DNA of 42,099 nt. Source: Nostoc sp. S13 (GTDB taxonomy: Bacteria > Cyanobacteriota > Cyanobacteriia > Cyanobacteriales > Nostocaceae). Positions 26,124-34,964 of this stretch are shown here, one piece after another (within the stretch, counting starts at the first letter, position 1; each line of letters opens with the position of its first letter). The translations under genes were made by a program, and so were the position numbers. Under the pieces are notes generated by a model, which was not told the origin of the DNA, did no database searches, and saw nothing but the letters and a program-made list of their open reading frames with translations. The DNA lies in NCBI RefSeq assembly GCF_029379315.1, contig NZ_JAQYWQ010000055.1:1-42099 (forward strand), given 5' to 3'.

Positions 26124-26274
26124 ATTTATAAAGTAAATATTAAGTAGGGTGTGTTACGGCTATGCAAGGATTTGGGAGTTCGAGAGAGTGAGAAGTAGCC
26201 GTAACGCACCATGTTTCTCGGTGCGTTAAGCGTTGCTATAACGCACCCTACAATTTAAGGTTTACTTTATAAAT
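26124..26274. repeat. 151-bp inverted-repeat element
   Basis: Perfect 14-bp terminal inverted repeats ATTTATAAAGTAAA (26124-26137) and TTTACTTTATAAAT (26261-26274). Inner sub-terminal repeats are GTAGGGTGTGTTACG and CGTTATAACGCACCCTAC-like. No ORF. It starts 7 bp after the cobE stop and may form the 3' end of its transcript. Confidence 0.7.
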
Positions 26275-26630
26275 CATCTCTAACAGAGGTTTAGAGCAAG
26301 CAATTTTAATCCTGGATAAGAAAAAATTCTTTCCGTGACCTTTTTTTAATTAAAAGTTAAAAATTAAGAAGAATAATAATTTTTAATTAATTTGGGGTTT
26401 AGAGGAACCACTGAATCTTTGATTCAGTGGTCTACAATCAGTGGTGGGTTCAGAGCAACCACTGATAGCGAAGCGTTAGCGAGTCCTCGAGCGTCTTGCA
26501 ATTTTTAATTAATAATTTTTAATTTTTAATTGGAGCGTTCGCCTTTGGCGTCTCGTAGAGAAGCGACTTGACTGCTGGGGTATTCTGAATTCACCAATTA
26601 TGTCTTCAGCAGGACTTCTGATTAATTTTT
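26275..26630. other. Repeat-rich gap before the holin-like gene
   Basis: No gene. It holds an AACCACTGAATC/GATTCAGTGGT palindrome (about 26409-26434), AT-rich TTTTTAATTAATAATTTTTA stretches, and the dispersed 16-mer GCGTCTCGTAGAGAAG at 26548-26563. Confidence 0.5.
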
Positions 26631-26984
26631 CTAGTCAACCACTCTCAACAAATAGTTAATTATGCTAGAAACAATAGCTAGCACAATTGAACCTAACAAA
26701 GCAGGTAAAAAGCCCTGAATCTCAAAACCGTAACCAGGAGTTAGGGCACTTGCCAGCCAAAGGGTTAAGGCGTTGATCACTAATGTAAATAAACCAAAGG
26801 TGAGTAAGGTAATCGGAAACGTCAAAATCTGCAAAATTGGTCTAATAAATGCATTAACCAGACCAATAACAAGGGCAGCGACCAAGGCAGTGACAAAATT
26901 CTTGATAAAGAATCCCGGAACGATATTAGCAGTAAGAAATAACGCCACCGCACTACCGAGCCAAGTTAATAAAAAGTGTTGCAT
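26631..26984 (-). CDS. Phage-holin-like membrane protein (YvlD/DUF360 family)
   Basis: A 117-aa hydrophobic protein with about four transmembrane helices. The family pattern is clear: LTANIVPGFFIKNFVTALVA, then GLVNAFIRPILQILTFPITL and LTFGLFTLVINALTLWLAS. Despite the Pfam name (Phage_holin_4_2), most bacterial members are chromosomal inner-membrane proteins of unknown function. No phage genes are near. The start is ATG 26984. The nearest genes are cobE (convergent) and the peptidoglycan-binding protein 362 bp upstream, so it is probably monocistronic. Confidence 0.88.
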   Translation of the reverse strand: MQHFLLTWLGSAVALFLTANIVPGFFIKNFVTALVAALVIGLVNAFIRPILQILTFPITLLTFGLFTLVINALTLWLASALTPGYGFEIQGFLPALLGSIVLAIVSSIINYLLRVVD

Positions 26985-27346
26985 AAGTTTTTTTACAGGA
27001 ATTAGCAGTTTAATTAATTTGACTATTGCCAGTTGTAATCTGTAACACTATCAGATGTCGTTATACTTAGCTCCGAAAGTTGCGACCATCTTTTGTTAAC
27101 CCAAAAATAATCTAATTTTTCAGCGATCGCATAGAGAGATACTTTCAATCAGGGTATCTTTATCGTATTGCAGGATGTACCACGAATTAAGTTGATCAAA
27201 AATGATCTGAGCAGGAAAATTCCTACAGAGGTGGCTCTCGGTCGAGAAACCTCTGTATCTAAAAGAGGGTATCTAGCACTAGCAAATTCCCAAGTCATTA
27301 AGGGAGACAAAATTGCACTATAATGCATGGCAACTTTAATATCAGC
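26985..27346. other. Gene-free gap with a small hairpin
   Basis: No gene seen. A hairpin with ACAGAGGT/ACCTCTGT arms lies at 27225-27256, about 90-120 bp beyond the stop of the minus-strand peptidoglycan-binding gene. It may be a processing site or weak terminator. Confidence 0.4.
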
Positions 27347-28357
27347 CTAACGCTGTTGGGGCGATCGCGGCAAAAGAACCTCCCAGGTAGAGCCACCAAC
27401 CACACCGTCAGCTTCTAAACCATAGCGCTTTTGTGCAGCTTTGACAGCCTCTTCGGTGGTCACGCCAAAGTCTCCATCGGCATCGCCTTTCAAGAAACCA
27501 AGCTTTTTCAGTTGTTGTTGCAACTTGACAACTTCAGAACCACGTAACCCTATACGCAAAATTGGCAATCCTTCTGAGGTGTATTGAATACCAGGGGTTC
27601 GCTTATTAGTTGTGTTTGACTGAGGTCGAGTAGTTGATGTAGTACGATTCGGCGTTTTCCGTGTGCTTGAAGTTGTAGCTTTTCTTGGGGTAGCAGGTTT
27701 TGGCTCAGGGCTGGTCGGAAGTTGTGTTACAGCTTTTTTTGGGTTAGTAGGTTTTGGCTTAGGGCTAGTCCCAACTTGTGTTCCAGCTTGTCTTGGAGGG
27801 TTGGGGTTAGGATTTGCAAGGTTGGTCAGGTTACTAGCCTGGCTTGGAACAGGAAAATTCGTGGTTGAGTTAAATCTTGGCTGGGATGAAGTGAGGGTTG
27901 ATGCCGCTACCGGTTCATTCGGGAAAAGTCGTTGCCAAGTGCTGGCATCAACAACGCCATCTGGATTTAAGCCAGCTGCTTGTTTAAACCGGGAAACAGC
28001 ACTGGCTGTATTCTCACTATATACACCATCTACTGCACCAGAGTAATAACCCAAAAGTTTCAAAGCTGCTTGAAGTTCAGACACGCGGTCGCCTTGACTA
28101 CCAACTTTGAGGGTAGGGCGGTTGATGCTATCTCCAGGATTTACTTGGGCAATTTTTTGTGGCGCAGCTATTGATACTAAAGACGTTGAGGCAATCAGCA
28201 CAGGCGTAGTGGAGAACAAGAGTATTTCAATGGCTGATAAAGATTTAGAGCTTTTTGTCCACCAACCTTTTTGCCGTTTTTCCATCCTACAGCGATTTCC
28301 AGTTGGATCTAGTAATTTTAAGTAACTCAAAATACTTGCTATCAGGCTGCCTTGCAT
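27347..28357 (-). CDS. Secreted protein with two peptidoglycan-binding domains
   Basis: A 336-aa protein. A hydrophobic segment at about residues 44-65 (IEILLFSTTPVLIASTSLVS) follows a basic N-terminus and looks like a signal peptide or anchor. Two PG_binding_1 repeats are present: TLKVGSQGDRVSELQAALKL...VDASTWQRLFP near the N-terminus and ILRIGLRGSEVVKLQQQLKK...VVGGSTWEVLLP at the C-terminus. Between them lies a Pro/Thr/Lys-rich linker with two related segments (TSPKPKPTNPKKAVTQ, TSPEPKPATPRKATTS). No catalytic domain is seen, so the role is cell-wall attachment. ATG 28357 has GGGAG 8 nt upstream. The RTX relic lies 70 bp upstream. Confidence 0.87.
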   Translation of the reverse strand: MQGSLIASILSYLKLLDPTGNRCRMEKRQKGWWTKSSKSLSAIEILLFSTTPVLIASTSLVSIAAPQKIAQVNPGDSINRPTLKVGSQGDRVSELQAALKLLGYYSGAVDGVYSENTASAVSRFKQAAGLNPDGVVDASTWQRLFPNEPVAASTLTSSQPRFNSTTNFPVPSQASNLTNLANPNPNPPRQAGTQVGTSPKPKPTNPKKAVTQLPTSPEPKPATPRKATTSSTRKTPNRTTSTTRPQSNTTNKRTPGIQYTSEGLPILRIGLRGSEVVKLQQQLKKLGFLKGDADGDFGVTTEEAVKAAQKRYGLEADGVVGGSTWEVLLPRSPQQR

Positions 28358-28426
28358 GGAATTTACTCCCAGAATATTCTCATGCTAATAGTACAGCCGC
28401 TTGGTCTAAAAAACAGCAACCTGAAG

Positions 28427-29116
28427 TTAAACAATCGCTAAGTTAGTCAAGTTGCCTTTGTAGCCGGTAATCTCAATTACGGCATCTGTTAGGGCAGAGA
28501 ATCCATTAATATTATCATTGAGTGCTAGAAAAGTCTGCCGATTATTGCCTGTACCGAAAGTAAAAGTTGCCGCACCTTTAGTCACAAAACCAGTTGCAGT
28601 CAATATCTGTTGTACATCTGAGAAATTTAAACTAGCAACAGTGCCAAGTTGAACCAAATTAACAGCGTTAACTGCATACAGCCCATCAATTTTATCTTGA
28701 CAAATATTCAAGTCAGTAATTCTATCAAAGCCAGACAGGAGCGAATCACTCAGACTGTTGAACACAAATTTATCAGCGCCACAACCGCCTGTTAGGGTAT
28801 CACGCCCAGCGCCACCATTAAGGATATCATTACCTTTACCACCAACTAGTTTGTCATTTCCGACTAATCCCAAAAGCTGATCGTTGCCGTTTTTGCCAGA
28901 AATTTGATCATTACCAGCCCCACCAGTGAGTTTATCTGCACCGTTACCACCATTTAAAGTAATGTTTAGCACATTTCCCTCTGTGGTGGTCTTTCTGATT
29001 AATTGACCATTGGTGTCATATAGATAAGTAGCAAAGGCATCAGTAGTGCCATCACTGTTGCTGTCAATATCTGCTGAAGTCAGTTTGCCATTGGCATCAC
29101 AGAAATAAAATGGACA
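28427..29116 (-). pseudogene. Truncated RTX (haemolysin-type Ca-binding) gene
   Basis: The C-terminal part of a calcium-binding repeat protein. GGxGxDxLx nonapeptides occur in series (GGNGADKLTGGAGNDQISG, then GNDKLVGGKGNDILNGGAGR), followed by a typical type I secretion-like C-terminal domain (DKFVFNSLSDS...ITDLNICQDKIDG). The frame is open upstream to a TGA at 29117-29119 and still reads as protein-like sequence (CDANGKLTSADIDSNSDGTT, YLYDTNGQLI). No ATG or ribosome site starts it; GTG 28972 is the first start-like codon. The N-terminal bulk of the original protein is missing. It is a probable pseudogene, or a 181-aa fragment if GTG is used. Confidence 0.75.
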
Positions 29117-29361
29117 TCAAGTTGTAATATACATTCTTCCTGTATTTCAACCTTGACAAAGACAATATCGTTGCCTCAATTAACGAGTATGTGTTATTGA
29201 TCACACACCTACTCGATTACAAAACACTGTCAAATTAAACAAAGTAGTGTAGTGAAATGGTACTAAGTACAGTTTAATACCACATAGAAATACATGAAAT
29301 TTAGCAGTTGTATCGCTCGTCTAATTTTCAGAAACACTGCATCGCGCCTTAGAGAGCAAAG

Positions 29362-30633
29362 CTATGTGATCGCATTATTAATTGCTTCTTCTTGACCAAC
29401 TAAAGACAAGTAAGGTGATTTTAAATACTTACAAGCTGCGGCGATCGCATCTTTGACACTCACAGCCGCAATCAATTCTTGAAACTTTGTATCAAAATCA
29501 ATTCCTAAGCCCAAAATTTCATACCAGCCGTATATCTGAGCAATTTGCCCGTTGGTTTGTTTACCCAAGGCATACTGCCCCAGGATCTTGTTTTTAGCAG
29601 CTTGGAGGGCGCTTTCGGATATTTCGGTGGTACACAATAAATCTACCTCTGTACGCAGTCCCTCTAGGGCGATGCTGGTGTTTTCTGGTGCTGTACCCAT
29701 GTAAACCACAAATGACGCTGGAAATAGCCTTGTGGAGTAAAAGGCGGATACTTCGTAAGCTAAACCTCGTTTTTCCCGCAATTCCACAAACAACCGACTA
29801 GAAAGCCCATTTCCCAAGTAAGTACACAGCAACTTCAGTGGGGCGTAGTCAAGAGAACTCACCGATGTTCCCAAATAACCAAGCATCACAATTGATTGTT
29901 GTGTCTGTACTGGCTTCAATCTTACCTCTGGTTCCACCTTAATTTCAGGTAAATTTAGTATTGGCAGTGCTTGGGCTGTAGCTTGCCAATCACCAAAAAC
30001 TTCTTCCACCCATGCTAGCGCATCCGTAGGTGTGACTCTCCCAGCAATACTAATAACTACATTATCTGGACGAAAATAAGTTTGATGATACTCCACTAAA
30101 TCCGCACGAGTTAAGCGGCTCATGGTGGTTTCATCTCCCAGCACCGACATAGAGTAAGGATGATTTTGGTACATTACCTGCCGCATTTGTTCAAAGGCGA
30201 CATTGAACGGCTGCTCTTTTTGGGAACGAATATCTTGGAGTGCTAGACGCCGTTCTAGTTCCACTTCAGCTTCGGGAAAAGTAGGCGATCGCAAAATCCG
30301 CCCTGCCAATGTTAAAATTTCTGCAAAATCGGATGTTACCGTTTTGAAAGATACCAAAAAATAATCAGTGCCAGCATCTGCACTCAAACTCGCCCCTACA
30401 GACTCGACAATTTCTGCAATTTCCAAACTAGAAAGACCATCGCATCCCTTTGTCATCACTGCTGATAGCAAATGTGCCAACCCTGCTTGCTCCCGGTTTT
30501 CATGACAACTACCGGCACGCACAAAGATTCGCGTCGCAATAATGTCCGCAGCAGGGTTTTCTGCTACCAGCAGGACAATGCCATTGTTCAGTACGGTGCG
30601 ATGGATAGGTGATTTTTGCAGCAAGGTTGTCAT
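29362..30633 (-). CDS. M16 peptidase-like subunit lacking the zinc site
   Basis: A 423-aa M16 (pitrilysin/processing peptidase) family protein. It has the N-terminal fold RTVLNNGIVLLVAENPAADI..RIFVRAGS, but the zinc motif HxxEH reads HLLSA (His54, Ser57, Ala58), so it is probably the non-catalytic partner. The C-terminal half keeps VELREKRGLAYEVSAFYSTR and the Gly-rich loop region. It forms a pair with the active-type M16 gene immediately upstream, as in heterodimeric bacterial M16 peptidases. The frame extends to 30741, but those codons are repeat DNA (LGIGHGALGMGH). ATG 30633 (MTTLLQKSPIHR) matches the family start. Confidence 0.9.
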   Translation of the reverse strand: MTTLLQKSPIHRTVLNNGIVLLVAENPAADIIATRIFVRAGSCHENREQAGLAHLLSAVMTKGCDGLSSLEIAEIVESVGASLSADAGTDYFLVSFKTVTSDFAEILTLAGRILRSPTFPEAEVELERRLALQDIRSQKEQPFNVAFEQMRQVMYQNHPYSMSVLGDETTMSRLTRADLVEYHQTYFRPDNVVISIAGRVTPTDALAWVEEVFGDWQATAQALPILNLPEIKVEPEVRLKPVQTQQSIVMLGYLGTSVSSLDYAPLKLLCTYLGNGLSSRLFVELREKRGLAYEVSAFYSTRLFPASFVVYMGTAPENTSIALEGLRTEVDLLCTTEISESALQAAKNKILGQYALGKQTNGQIAQIYGWYEILGLGIDFDTKFQELIAAVSVKDAIAAACKYLKSPYLSLVGQEEAINNAIT

Positions 30634-30637
30634 TTGT

Positions 30638-30735
30638 CCTTTGTCCTTTGTCATTTGTGAAAAACTAATGCCCCATGCCCCATGCCCAATGCCCAATGCC
30701 CAATGCCCCATGCCCAATGCCCCATGCCCAATGCC
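30638..30735. repeat. CCCAATG/CCCCATG tandem heptamers between two M16 genes
   Basis: Nine or so heptamers of CCCCATG and CCCAATG at 30669-30735, followed by TTTGTCCTTTGTCATTTG-type repeats at 30638-30658. They fill the whole gap between the two peptidase genes and begin at the stop codon of the upstream gene (30735-30737). Confidence 0.9.
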
Positions 30736-32000
30736 TAACACGGTTTAAGTATAGTAACCGCATAATTCTGCGGCGAGAGATACTGTTTAGCTAACTTTTG
30801 CAGTTCTTGGGCATCAAAAGACTGAATCTGCTGGGGATATGTCACAGCTAATTCAGCTTGAGCGATCGTATTGTAATATCCATAAAGCCCCGTCAACTGA
30901 TTTGGCGTTTCCGTAGAAAACGCATACTCGTTACACAGCAGCCTGCGGGCGCGGGCAAGTTCTTGTTCACTAATTCCTCTAGTCTGCAAATCATCCAAAT
31001 GAGCGCAAATCAAGGACTCAACTTCCTCCAGATTTTCTGGTTCCAACCAAGCAGTAATTGTAAATAAACTTGATTCCCGTTGGAGAGAAAAACTACTGCA
31101 AATTCCCTGTACCAATTGCAAATTTTCTCGCAAATCGCGCACTAAACGCGAAGTCCGCCCTTCGGCCAATAACACCGACAACATATCTAAACCATAGCCA
31201 GTGCGGATTGACTCTACTCCGGGTACTAGCCACGCCATCAACAATCGCGCTTGCTCTATGCGTGGTAAACACAGTTCTTCACGCTGAATTCCTGTTATCA
31301 CTGGCTTTGCCACTTTCTCAAACTGCGGACAATTCGAGCGTTCGGCAAAATCAGCAAATGAATGATTTAGGATTTCCCAAGCTGGTTGCTGGGCTATACC
31401 TCCGGCAATTACCACCGTCATGTTTTCCGGCTGATAGTAAGTGCGGTGAAAACAACGCATTGCTTCTGGTGATTGCTGCATCAGTTCTTGCTCAGTACCC
31501 AGCACCGAACGTCCGTAAGGGTGACGCTGATAGATACTTTGAATCAGAGCTTGAAATCCTGTCCAGTCAGAATCATCATCACAAGAGCGAATTTCCTCTA
31601 GCACCACGTCCCGTTCGCGGCTAAATTCATCTTCTGGAATTGCTGCATTCAGCAGTAGTTCTCCCAAGTAGGGCAGAGTATCTTTTAAATAAGGGGTAGC
31701 TGTGGTGAGTGAATAATGAGCATAATCATAGCTTGTCGCCGCATTACTCACGCCACCTCGGTTTTCAACTTTGTAATCGAACATTCCAGGGCGTAGCGTC
31801 GCTGTACCTTTAAAAATCATATGTTCTAAAAAGTGCGCCATACCAAACCACGGTTCTGGTTCTAGGCTTGCTCCAGCACGCACCCAAACATCCGCCACAA
31901 CTACAGGGGTAGTGGGAATTTCTTGATGAATAAAAGTTAAGCCATTCTCTAGTCGGAAGACCGAGGCTGGAAACACGGTATTAGTTAGTTGCTGTGACAA
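30735..32000 (-). CDS. M16-family zinc metallopeptidase (catalytic subunit)
   Basis: A 421-aa insulinase/processing-peptidase family protein with an intact zinc motif HFLEH (His56, Glu59, His60) and the downstream Glu in RDVVLEEIRSCDDDSD. VSNAATSYDYAHYSLTT and DLRENLQLVQGICSSFS match the family. It probably acts on short peptides or unfolded segments in the cytoplasm or periplasm; no signal peptide is evident. It is the first gene of a two-gene operon with the zinc-less subunit, and tandem heptamers separate the two. The start is ATG 32000. The 297-bp upstream gap holds inverted repeats. Confidence 0.93.
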   Translation of the reverse strand: MSQQLTNTVFPASVFRLENGLTFIHQEIPTTPVVVADVWVRAGASLEPEPWFGMAHFLEHMIFKGTATLRPGMFDYKVENRGGVSNAATSYDYAHYSLTTATPYLKDTLPYLGELLLNAAIPEDEFSRERDVVLEEIRSCDDDSDWTGFQALIQSIYQRHPYGRSVLGTEQELMQQSPEAMRCFHRTYYQPENMTVVIAGGIAQQPAWEILNHSFADFAERSNCPQFEKVAKPVITGIQREELCLPRIEQARLLMAWLVPGVESIRTGYGLDMLSVLLAEGRTSRLVRDLRENLQLVQGICSSFSLQRESSLFTITAWLEPENLEEVESLICAHLDDLQTRGISEQELARARRLLCNEYAFSTETPNQLTGLYGYYNTIAQAELAVTYPQQIQSFDAQELQKLAKQYLSPQNYAVTILKPC

Positions 32001-32123
32001 TTTTTTGTAGCTTTAACCACAATTTAACGCAATTATGTGATCTTACCTCTGAACGATACCTAATTTAGAATCAATTTATACAGATTTTGTTTTTATCAGC
32101 AGGTATCGCTAAATTCAGAAGCT

Positions 32124-32155
32124 CTAACTCTTTTGTAAGTTGACAAAAGAGTTAG
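32124..32155. repeat. 13-bp perfect hairpin upstream of the M16 operon
   Basis: CTAACTCTTTTGT and ACAAAAGAGTTAG arms with a 6-nt loop. On the minus strand it lies 140 bp beyond the toxin stop and 124 bp before the M16 start. It may be a terminator for the TA genes, though without a strong T-run. Smaller inverted arms CGATACCT/AGGTATCG lie at 32055 and 32101. Confidence 0.6.
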
Positions 32156-32297
32156 GGTTTGTGTCGATGTTTCTGGGACTGACAAGAGCAAGCGCAAGCG
32201 ATCGCAGAATAAGTTTTTACAACCCTATTGCTCAAAAAACTGTATCATAAAGTACTATTTTTAGCGATGAACTTTTACGTTTACTGATTATTGGGTT

Positions 32298-32600
32298 TTA
32301 TGGTAGCCTACGATGCCATTTATTTGGATCTTGAGAAGAGTGGAAAACTGCATAGACAATAATTGTAGTGTCCGAATGCTCATAGAAAACAACGTAAGGG
32401 AAGCGCCGAACTACAGCCCTTCGATAGCTTTGGTGAACTACCTGATACATTTCTGGATTTCGCCGAATGAACTGAATACAAGCATCTAGACAACGAAGAA
32501 ATTCTTCACCCAAACCAAGTTCCTGCTCTTCATACCAGATAAAAGCCTGAGCCACATCTTATTCTGTCACTGGCAGAATAATCAGATTTCTAAGCAGCAT
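32298..32600 (-). pseudogene. ParE/RelE-type toxin gene with a nonsense codon
   Basis: The full frame would start at ATG 32600, inside the last codons of the antitoxin, and read MLLRNLIILPVTE, then TAA (32559-32561), then DVAQAFIWYEEQELGLGEEF through VVRRFPYVVFYE and HSSQDPNKWHRRLP. The pattern WYEEQ..GLGEEFL and FPY.VFYE is typical of ParE/RelE-family toxins. One base change (GAA to TAA) at codon 14 would explain the break. Translation could restart at GTG 32555, giving 85 aa without the first beta strand, probably with weak or no activity. The antitoxin gene upstream is intact. Confidence 0.72.
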
Positions 32601-32817
32601 ACTGTCTACTACGAATTCGCTCCTTAACTTCTTCCCAGGAACTACTTGAGTCAGGATTTTGTAAATAGGTTGCTTTTCTCTTAGCAAGTTCTTCTTTTTG
32701 CCAGTCAAGCACAGGAATTTGCTCTGGAACTTGGGCAATGCTATCCCATAAGTCTTCAACAAGCTGCAATTTTTCTGAGAGGGTTAACTCAAAAATCTGA
32801 GTGAACTCTGCGTTCAT
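32590..32817 (-). CDS. Antitoxin of a ParE/RelE-type module
   Basis: A 75-aa protein of the Unstab_antitox (addiction module) family. MNAEFTQIFELTLSEKLQLVEDLWDSIAQ is the conserved N-terminal helix pattern (LSxxEKLxLxxxLWDSI). The C-terminal half (EELAKRKATYLQNPDSSSSW, then EEVKERIRS) is the toxin-wrapping region. The stop overlaps the ATG of the toxin frame by a few bases, the normal antitoxin-first arrangement. Since the toxin has a premature stop, the module may be dead, or the antitoxin may act on related toxins elsewhere. It starts at ATG 32817. Confidence 0.8.
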   Translation of the reverse strand: MNAEFTQIFELTLSEKLQLVEDLWDSIAQVPEQIPVLDWQKEELAKRKATYLQNPDSSSSWEEVKERIRSRQYAA

Positions 32818-33285
32818 ACCAACCTCGTTCAGTGACTAGCCATTTCGTTCTAAGTCTATCACTGGCAACACCGATGCTTTCAGAATGGCGTTTTGAAAAG
32901 CTATTCGCTGCTTCAAGGACAAAAGGACTTTGTAATATCATTGACGTTTTAGAATATGTAAACTAAATAGTGCTATAAGTTTTTCTGATTGAAATAATTA
33001 AAGCTCCCAAGTTCTAACTGACTTTGGGAGCTAATAATTTTAAGTTCACCGCGACGCCGTTTTACCTAAGTTTATGACCTGGTTTAACCAGGTGGGAACC
33101 TAAATTCCTCGTTTAAAGTTTCCGGGTACATGCCCGGTTTACTGCCACGAGAACTGTTTGACTCCCTTGTCTTTAAAGGCATAGATCAAAAAACTTGATG
33201 GCAGTCACCAACGTCGTAGTGCAACTCACTCATTATAACTTTCAAAAAGATGTTGTGTGTTCAATATCGAAAGTTTCTGAAAAAT
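32818..33285. other. Gap with several hairpins
   Basis: No gene recognised. A hairpin with AGCTCCCAA/TTGGGAGCT arms lies at 33002-33032, CCTGGTTTAACCAGG at about 33078-33092, and CCGGGTACATGCCCGG at about 33122-33137. They lie past the 3' end of purK on the minus strand and may include its terminator, but none has a convincing T-run. Confidence 0.45.
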
Positions 33286-34443
33286 TTACCTGGGATACCA
33301 GATGGATTCTATGGTGTGGGCGATCGCGGTGCCTACACCAACGGCGTACGCACTTCCCGATTCTCTATTTTGATTGTCCAGCAAAACGGTGACATGTCCC
33401 AACTTTCGCCCCGGACGTGATTCTGTCTTCCCATACCAGTGAACGTGCGCTTGGGGAATCTCTGCTATTTTTTGACGCTGGCTTTGGTACTCGCTGTGAG
33501 AATTTTCATACCCCAGCAGGTTGACCATCACAGCACCAGCGCATTGCAAAGCCGGATTTCCCAAAGGTAAACCACAAACGGCTCTGAGGTGTTGCTCAAA
33601 TTGAGAAGTTTCACAAGCGTCAAGGGAAAAATGCCCAGAATTGTGGGTACGGGGCGCAATTTCATTTACCAGGATTTTGCCATCAGCACCTAGAAATAGC
33701 TCAATTCCAAAAATTCCCACTACTTCTAGGCTATTTAATAGAGTATGTGCGATCGCTTGGATTTCTGCTACTTGATTGGGTGTAATCTGGGCTGGCGCAA
33801 TCACCCGTCGACATACTTGTTGTTCTTGTTGGGTTTCTACCACTGGGTAAGTTATAATTTCTCCCTCTACAGAACGCGCTGCAATTACTGCTAGTTCCCG
33901 TTCAAATGGGACAAATTCTTCTAACAAGAAAAGTGATTGATTTAAAGTTAGCTTTTGCTCTAAAGTAGCAAGATCCGGAATTATGAAAGTACCCTGACCG
34001 TCATAACCGTGGCGTCGAGATTTAAGGACTAGGGGAAAACCTAGATATTCTATTTTTGATTTAAGATTTTCTGCCTCGTCAACGGCGAAAAATTTAGGAA
34101 CTGGTAAGCCCAAGTCGCGTAAATAGCAACGCTGATGATATTTATCTAAAAGAGGAGCTAAAGCTTCTAATCGTGGGCGAAAACAAACCCCTTGCTGTGC
34201 TAAAACAGATAAAGCTTGCAGGTTAACAAATTCGTTTTCAAAGGTGATGACATCACATTTTTTAGCTAATATCTCTGTAGCACTGGTGTCATCTACCGGC
34301 GCGAAAACGAGTTCCTGAGCAATTGACACAGCCGGGTCCTGTTTACTAGGAGTTTGTATTACTAATTCTACTCCTAGCTTCTGTGCTGCATCCGCCATCA
34401 TCGAGGCAAGTTGTCCGCCACCAATTACACCAACACGCTTCAT
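33286..34443 (-). CDS. purK: N5-carboxyaminoimidazole ribonucleotide synthase
   Basis: An ATP-grasp enzyme that carboxylates AIR with ATP and bicarbonate to give N5-CAIR in purine synthesis. The protein is 385 aa from the preferred start. It opens MKRVGVIGGGQLASMMADAA, and the ATP-grasp core GFPLVLKSRRHGYDGQGT is clear. LLEEFVPFERELAVIAARS and LFLGADGKILVNEIAPRTHNSGHFS (ending in the ATP/Mg site) follow. ATG 34443 overlaps the TGA of the upstream pentapeptide gene as ATGA, so translational coupling is likely; ATG 34449 is the alternative. The purE partner is not in the window. Confidence 0.95.
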   Translation of the reverse strand: MKRVGVIGGGQLASMMADAAQKLGVELVIQTPSKQDPAVSIAQELVFAPVDDTSATEILAKKCDVITFENEFVNLQALSVLAQQGVCFRPRLEALAPLLDKYHQRCYLRDLGLPVPKFFAVDEAENLKSKIEYLGFPLVLKSRRHGYDGQGTFIIPDLATLEQKLTLNQSLFLLEEFVPFERELAVIAARSVEGEIITYPVVETQQEQQVCRRVIAPAQITPNQVAEIQAIAHTLLNSLEVVGIFGIELFLGADGKILVNEIAPRTHNSGHFSLDACETSQFEQHLRAVCGLPLGNPALQCAGAVMVNLLGYENSHSEYQSQRQKIAEIPQAHVHWYGKTESRPGRKLGHVTVLLDNQNRESGSAYAVGVGTAIAHTIESIWYPR

Positions 34444-34964
34444 TGACATCCTAGAGAATCACGAGTTTGCACGCCTGTTTTGGAATTCACACCACTGGCT
34501 TTCCCGCACAGTTCTTTGATTTGCACTCTATCTAAAATTGCATCTGTAAAATCTGCACCGTCAATATTCACATCATTAAAGATGGCACGGAGCAAAAGAG
34601 CTTCTTTGAAAACTGCATCGCTCAAATCTGCCTTAGTTAAGTTTACCTGATCAACCATTGCATTAGTTAAATCTGCTCCGTGAAGATTTGCTTTTGTCAT
34701 CACCGAAGCGCTCATGACTGCTCCCCGCAAGTCAGCATTTGCAAAGTTAGCCAGTTCCATATTGGCGTTAGAAAACTCCGCAGCTTGCAAACTTTCACCA
34801 GAAAAATCACGTCTTGACAACTCTGCATTGCTAAATGACAGTGGATGAGTCCAGTCTACTGCCAATGCGGGATCAGCCACGCACCAGATAATAATTCCTA
34901 GAAGGAACGCCAACCCTTGCCGCCAAAATATATCGAGAGTCAATTTTGTGTCTAATCGCTGCAT
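34440..34964 (-). CDS. Exported pentapeptide-repeat protein
   Basis: A 174-aa protein with an N-terminal signal sequence (FLLGIIIWCVADPALAV, cleavage probably after ALA). About a dozen A(D/N)Lxx pentapeptides follow (FSNAEL, FSNAN, ANFANADLRGA, ANLHGADLTNA, ADFTDAILD), which form a right-handed beta-helix. Two Cys residues near the C-terminus (ELCGKASG, SLGCQ) could form a disulphide. In cyanobacteria such proteins are often in the thylakoid lumen or periplasm, and the function is unknown. It is first in an operon with purK and overlaps it by ATGA. Confidence 0.88.
   Translation of the reverse strand: MQRLDTKLTLDIFWRQGLAFLLGIIIWCVADPALAVDWTHPLSFSNAELSRRDFSGESLQAAEFSNANMELANFANADLRGAVMSASVMTKANLHGADLTNAMVDQVNLTKADLSDAVFKEALLLRAIFNDVNIDGADFTDAILDRVQIKELCGKASGVNSKTGVQTRDSLGCQ

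Noticed and set aside
26631..26984. Phage lysis holin and a prophage
   Set aside because: The family name is misleading; members are ordinary membrane proteins and there are no other phage genes.
29362..30741. Gly/His/Met-rich N-terminal domain on the second M16 protein
   Set aside because: It is the translation of tandem heptamers upstream of a normal family start at 30633.
34030..34075. In-frame repeat insertion in purK (NLKSKIEYL)
   Set aside because: It resembles the AATCTTAAATC repeat, but the protein length and alignment of this region to PurK need no insert.
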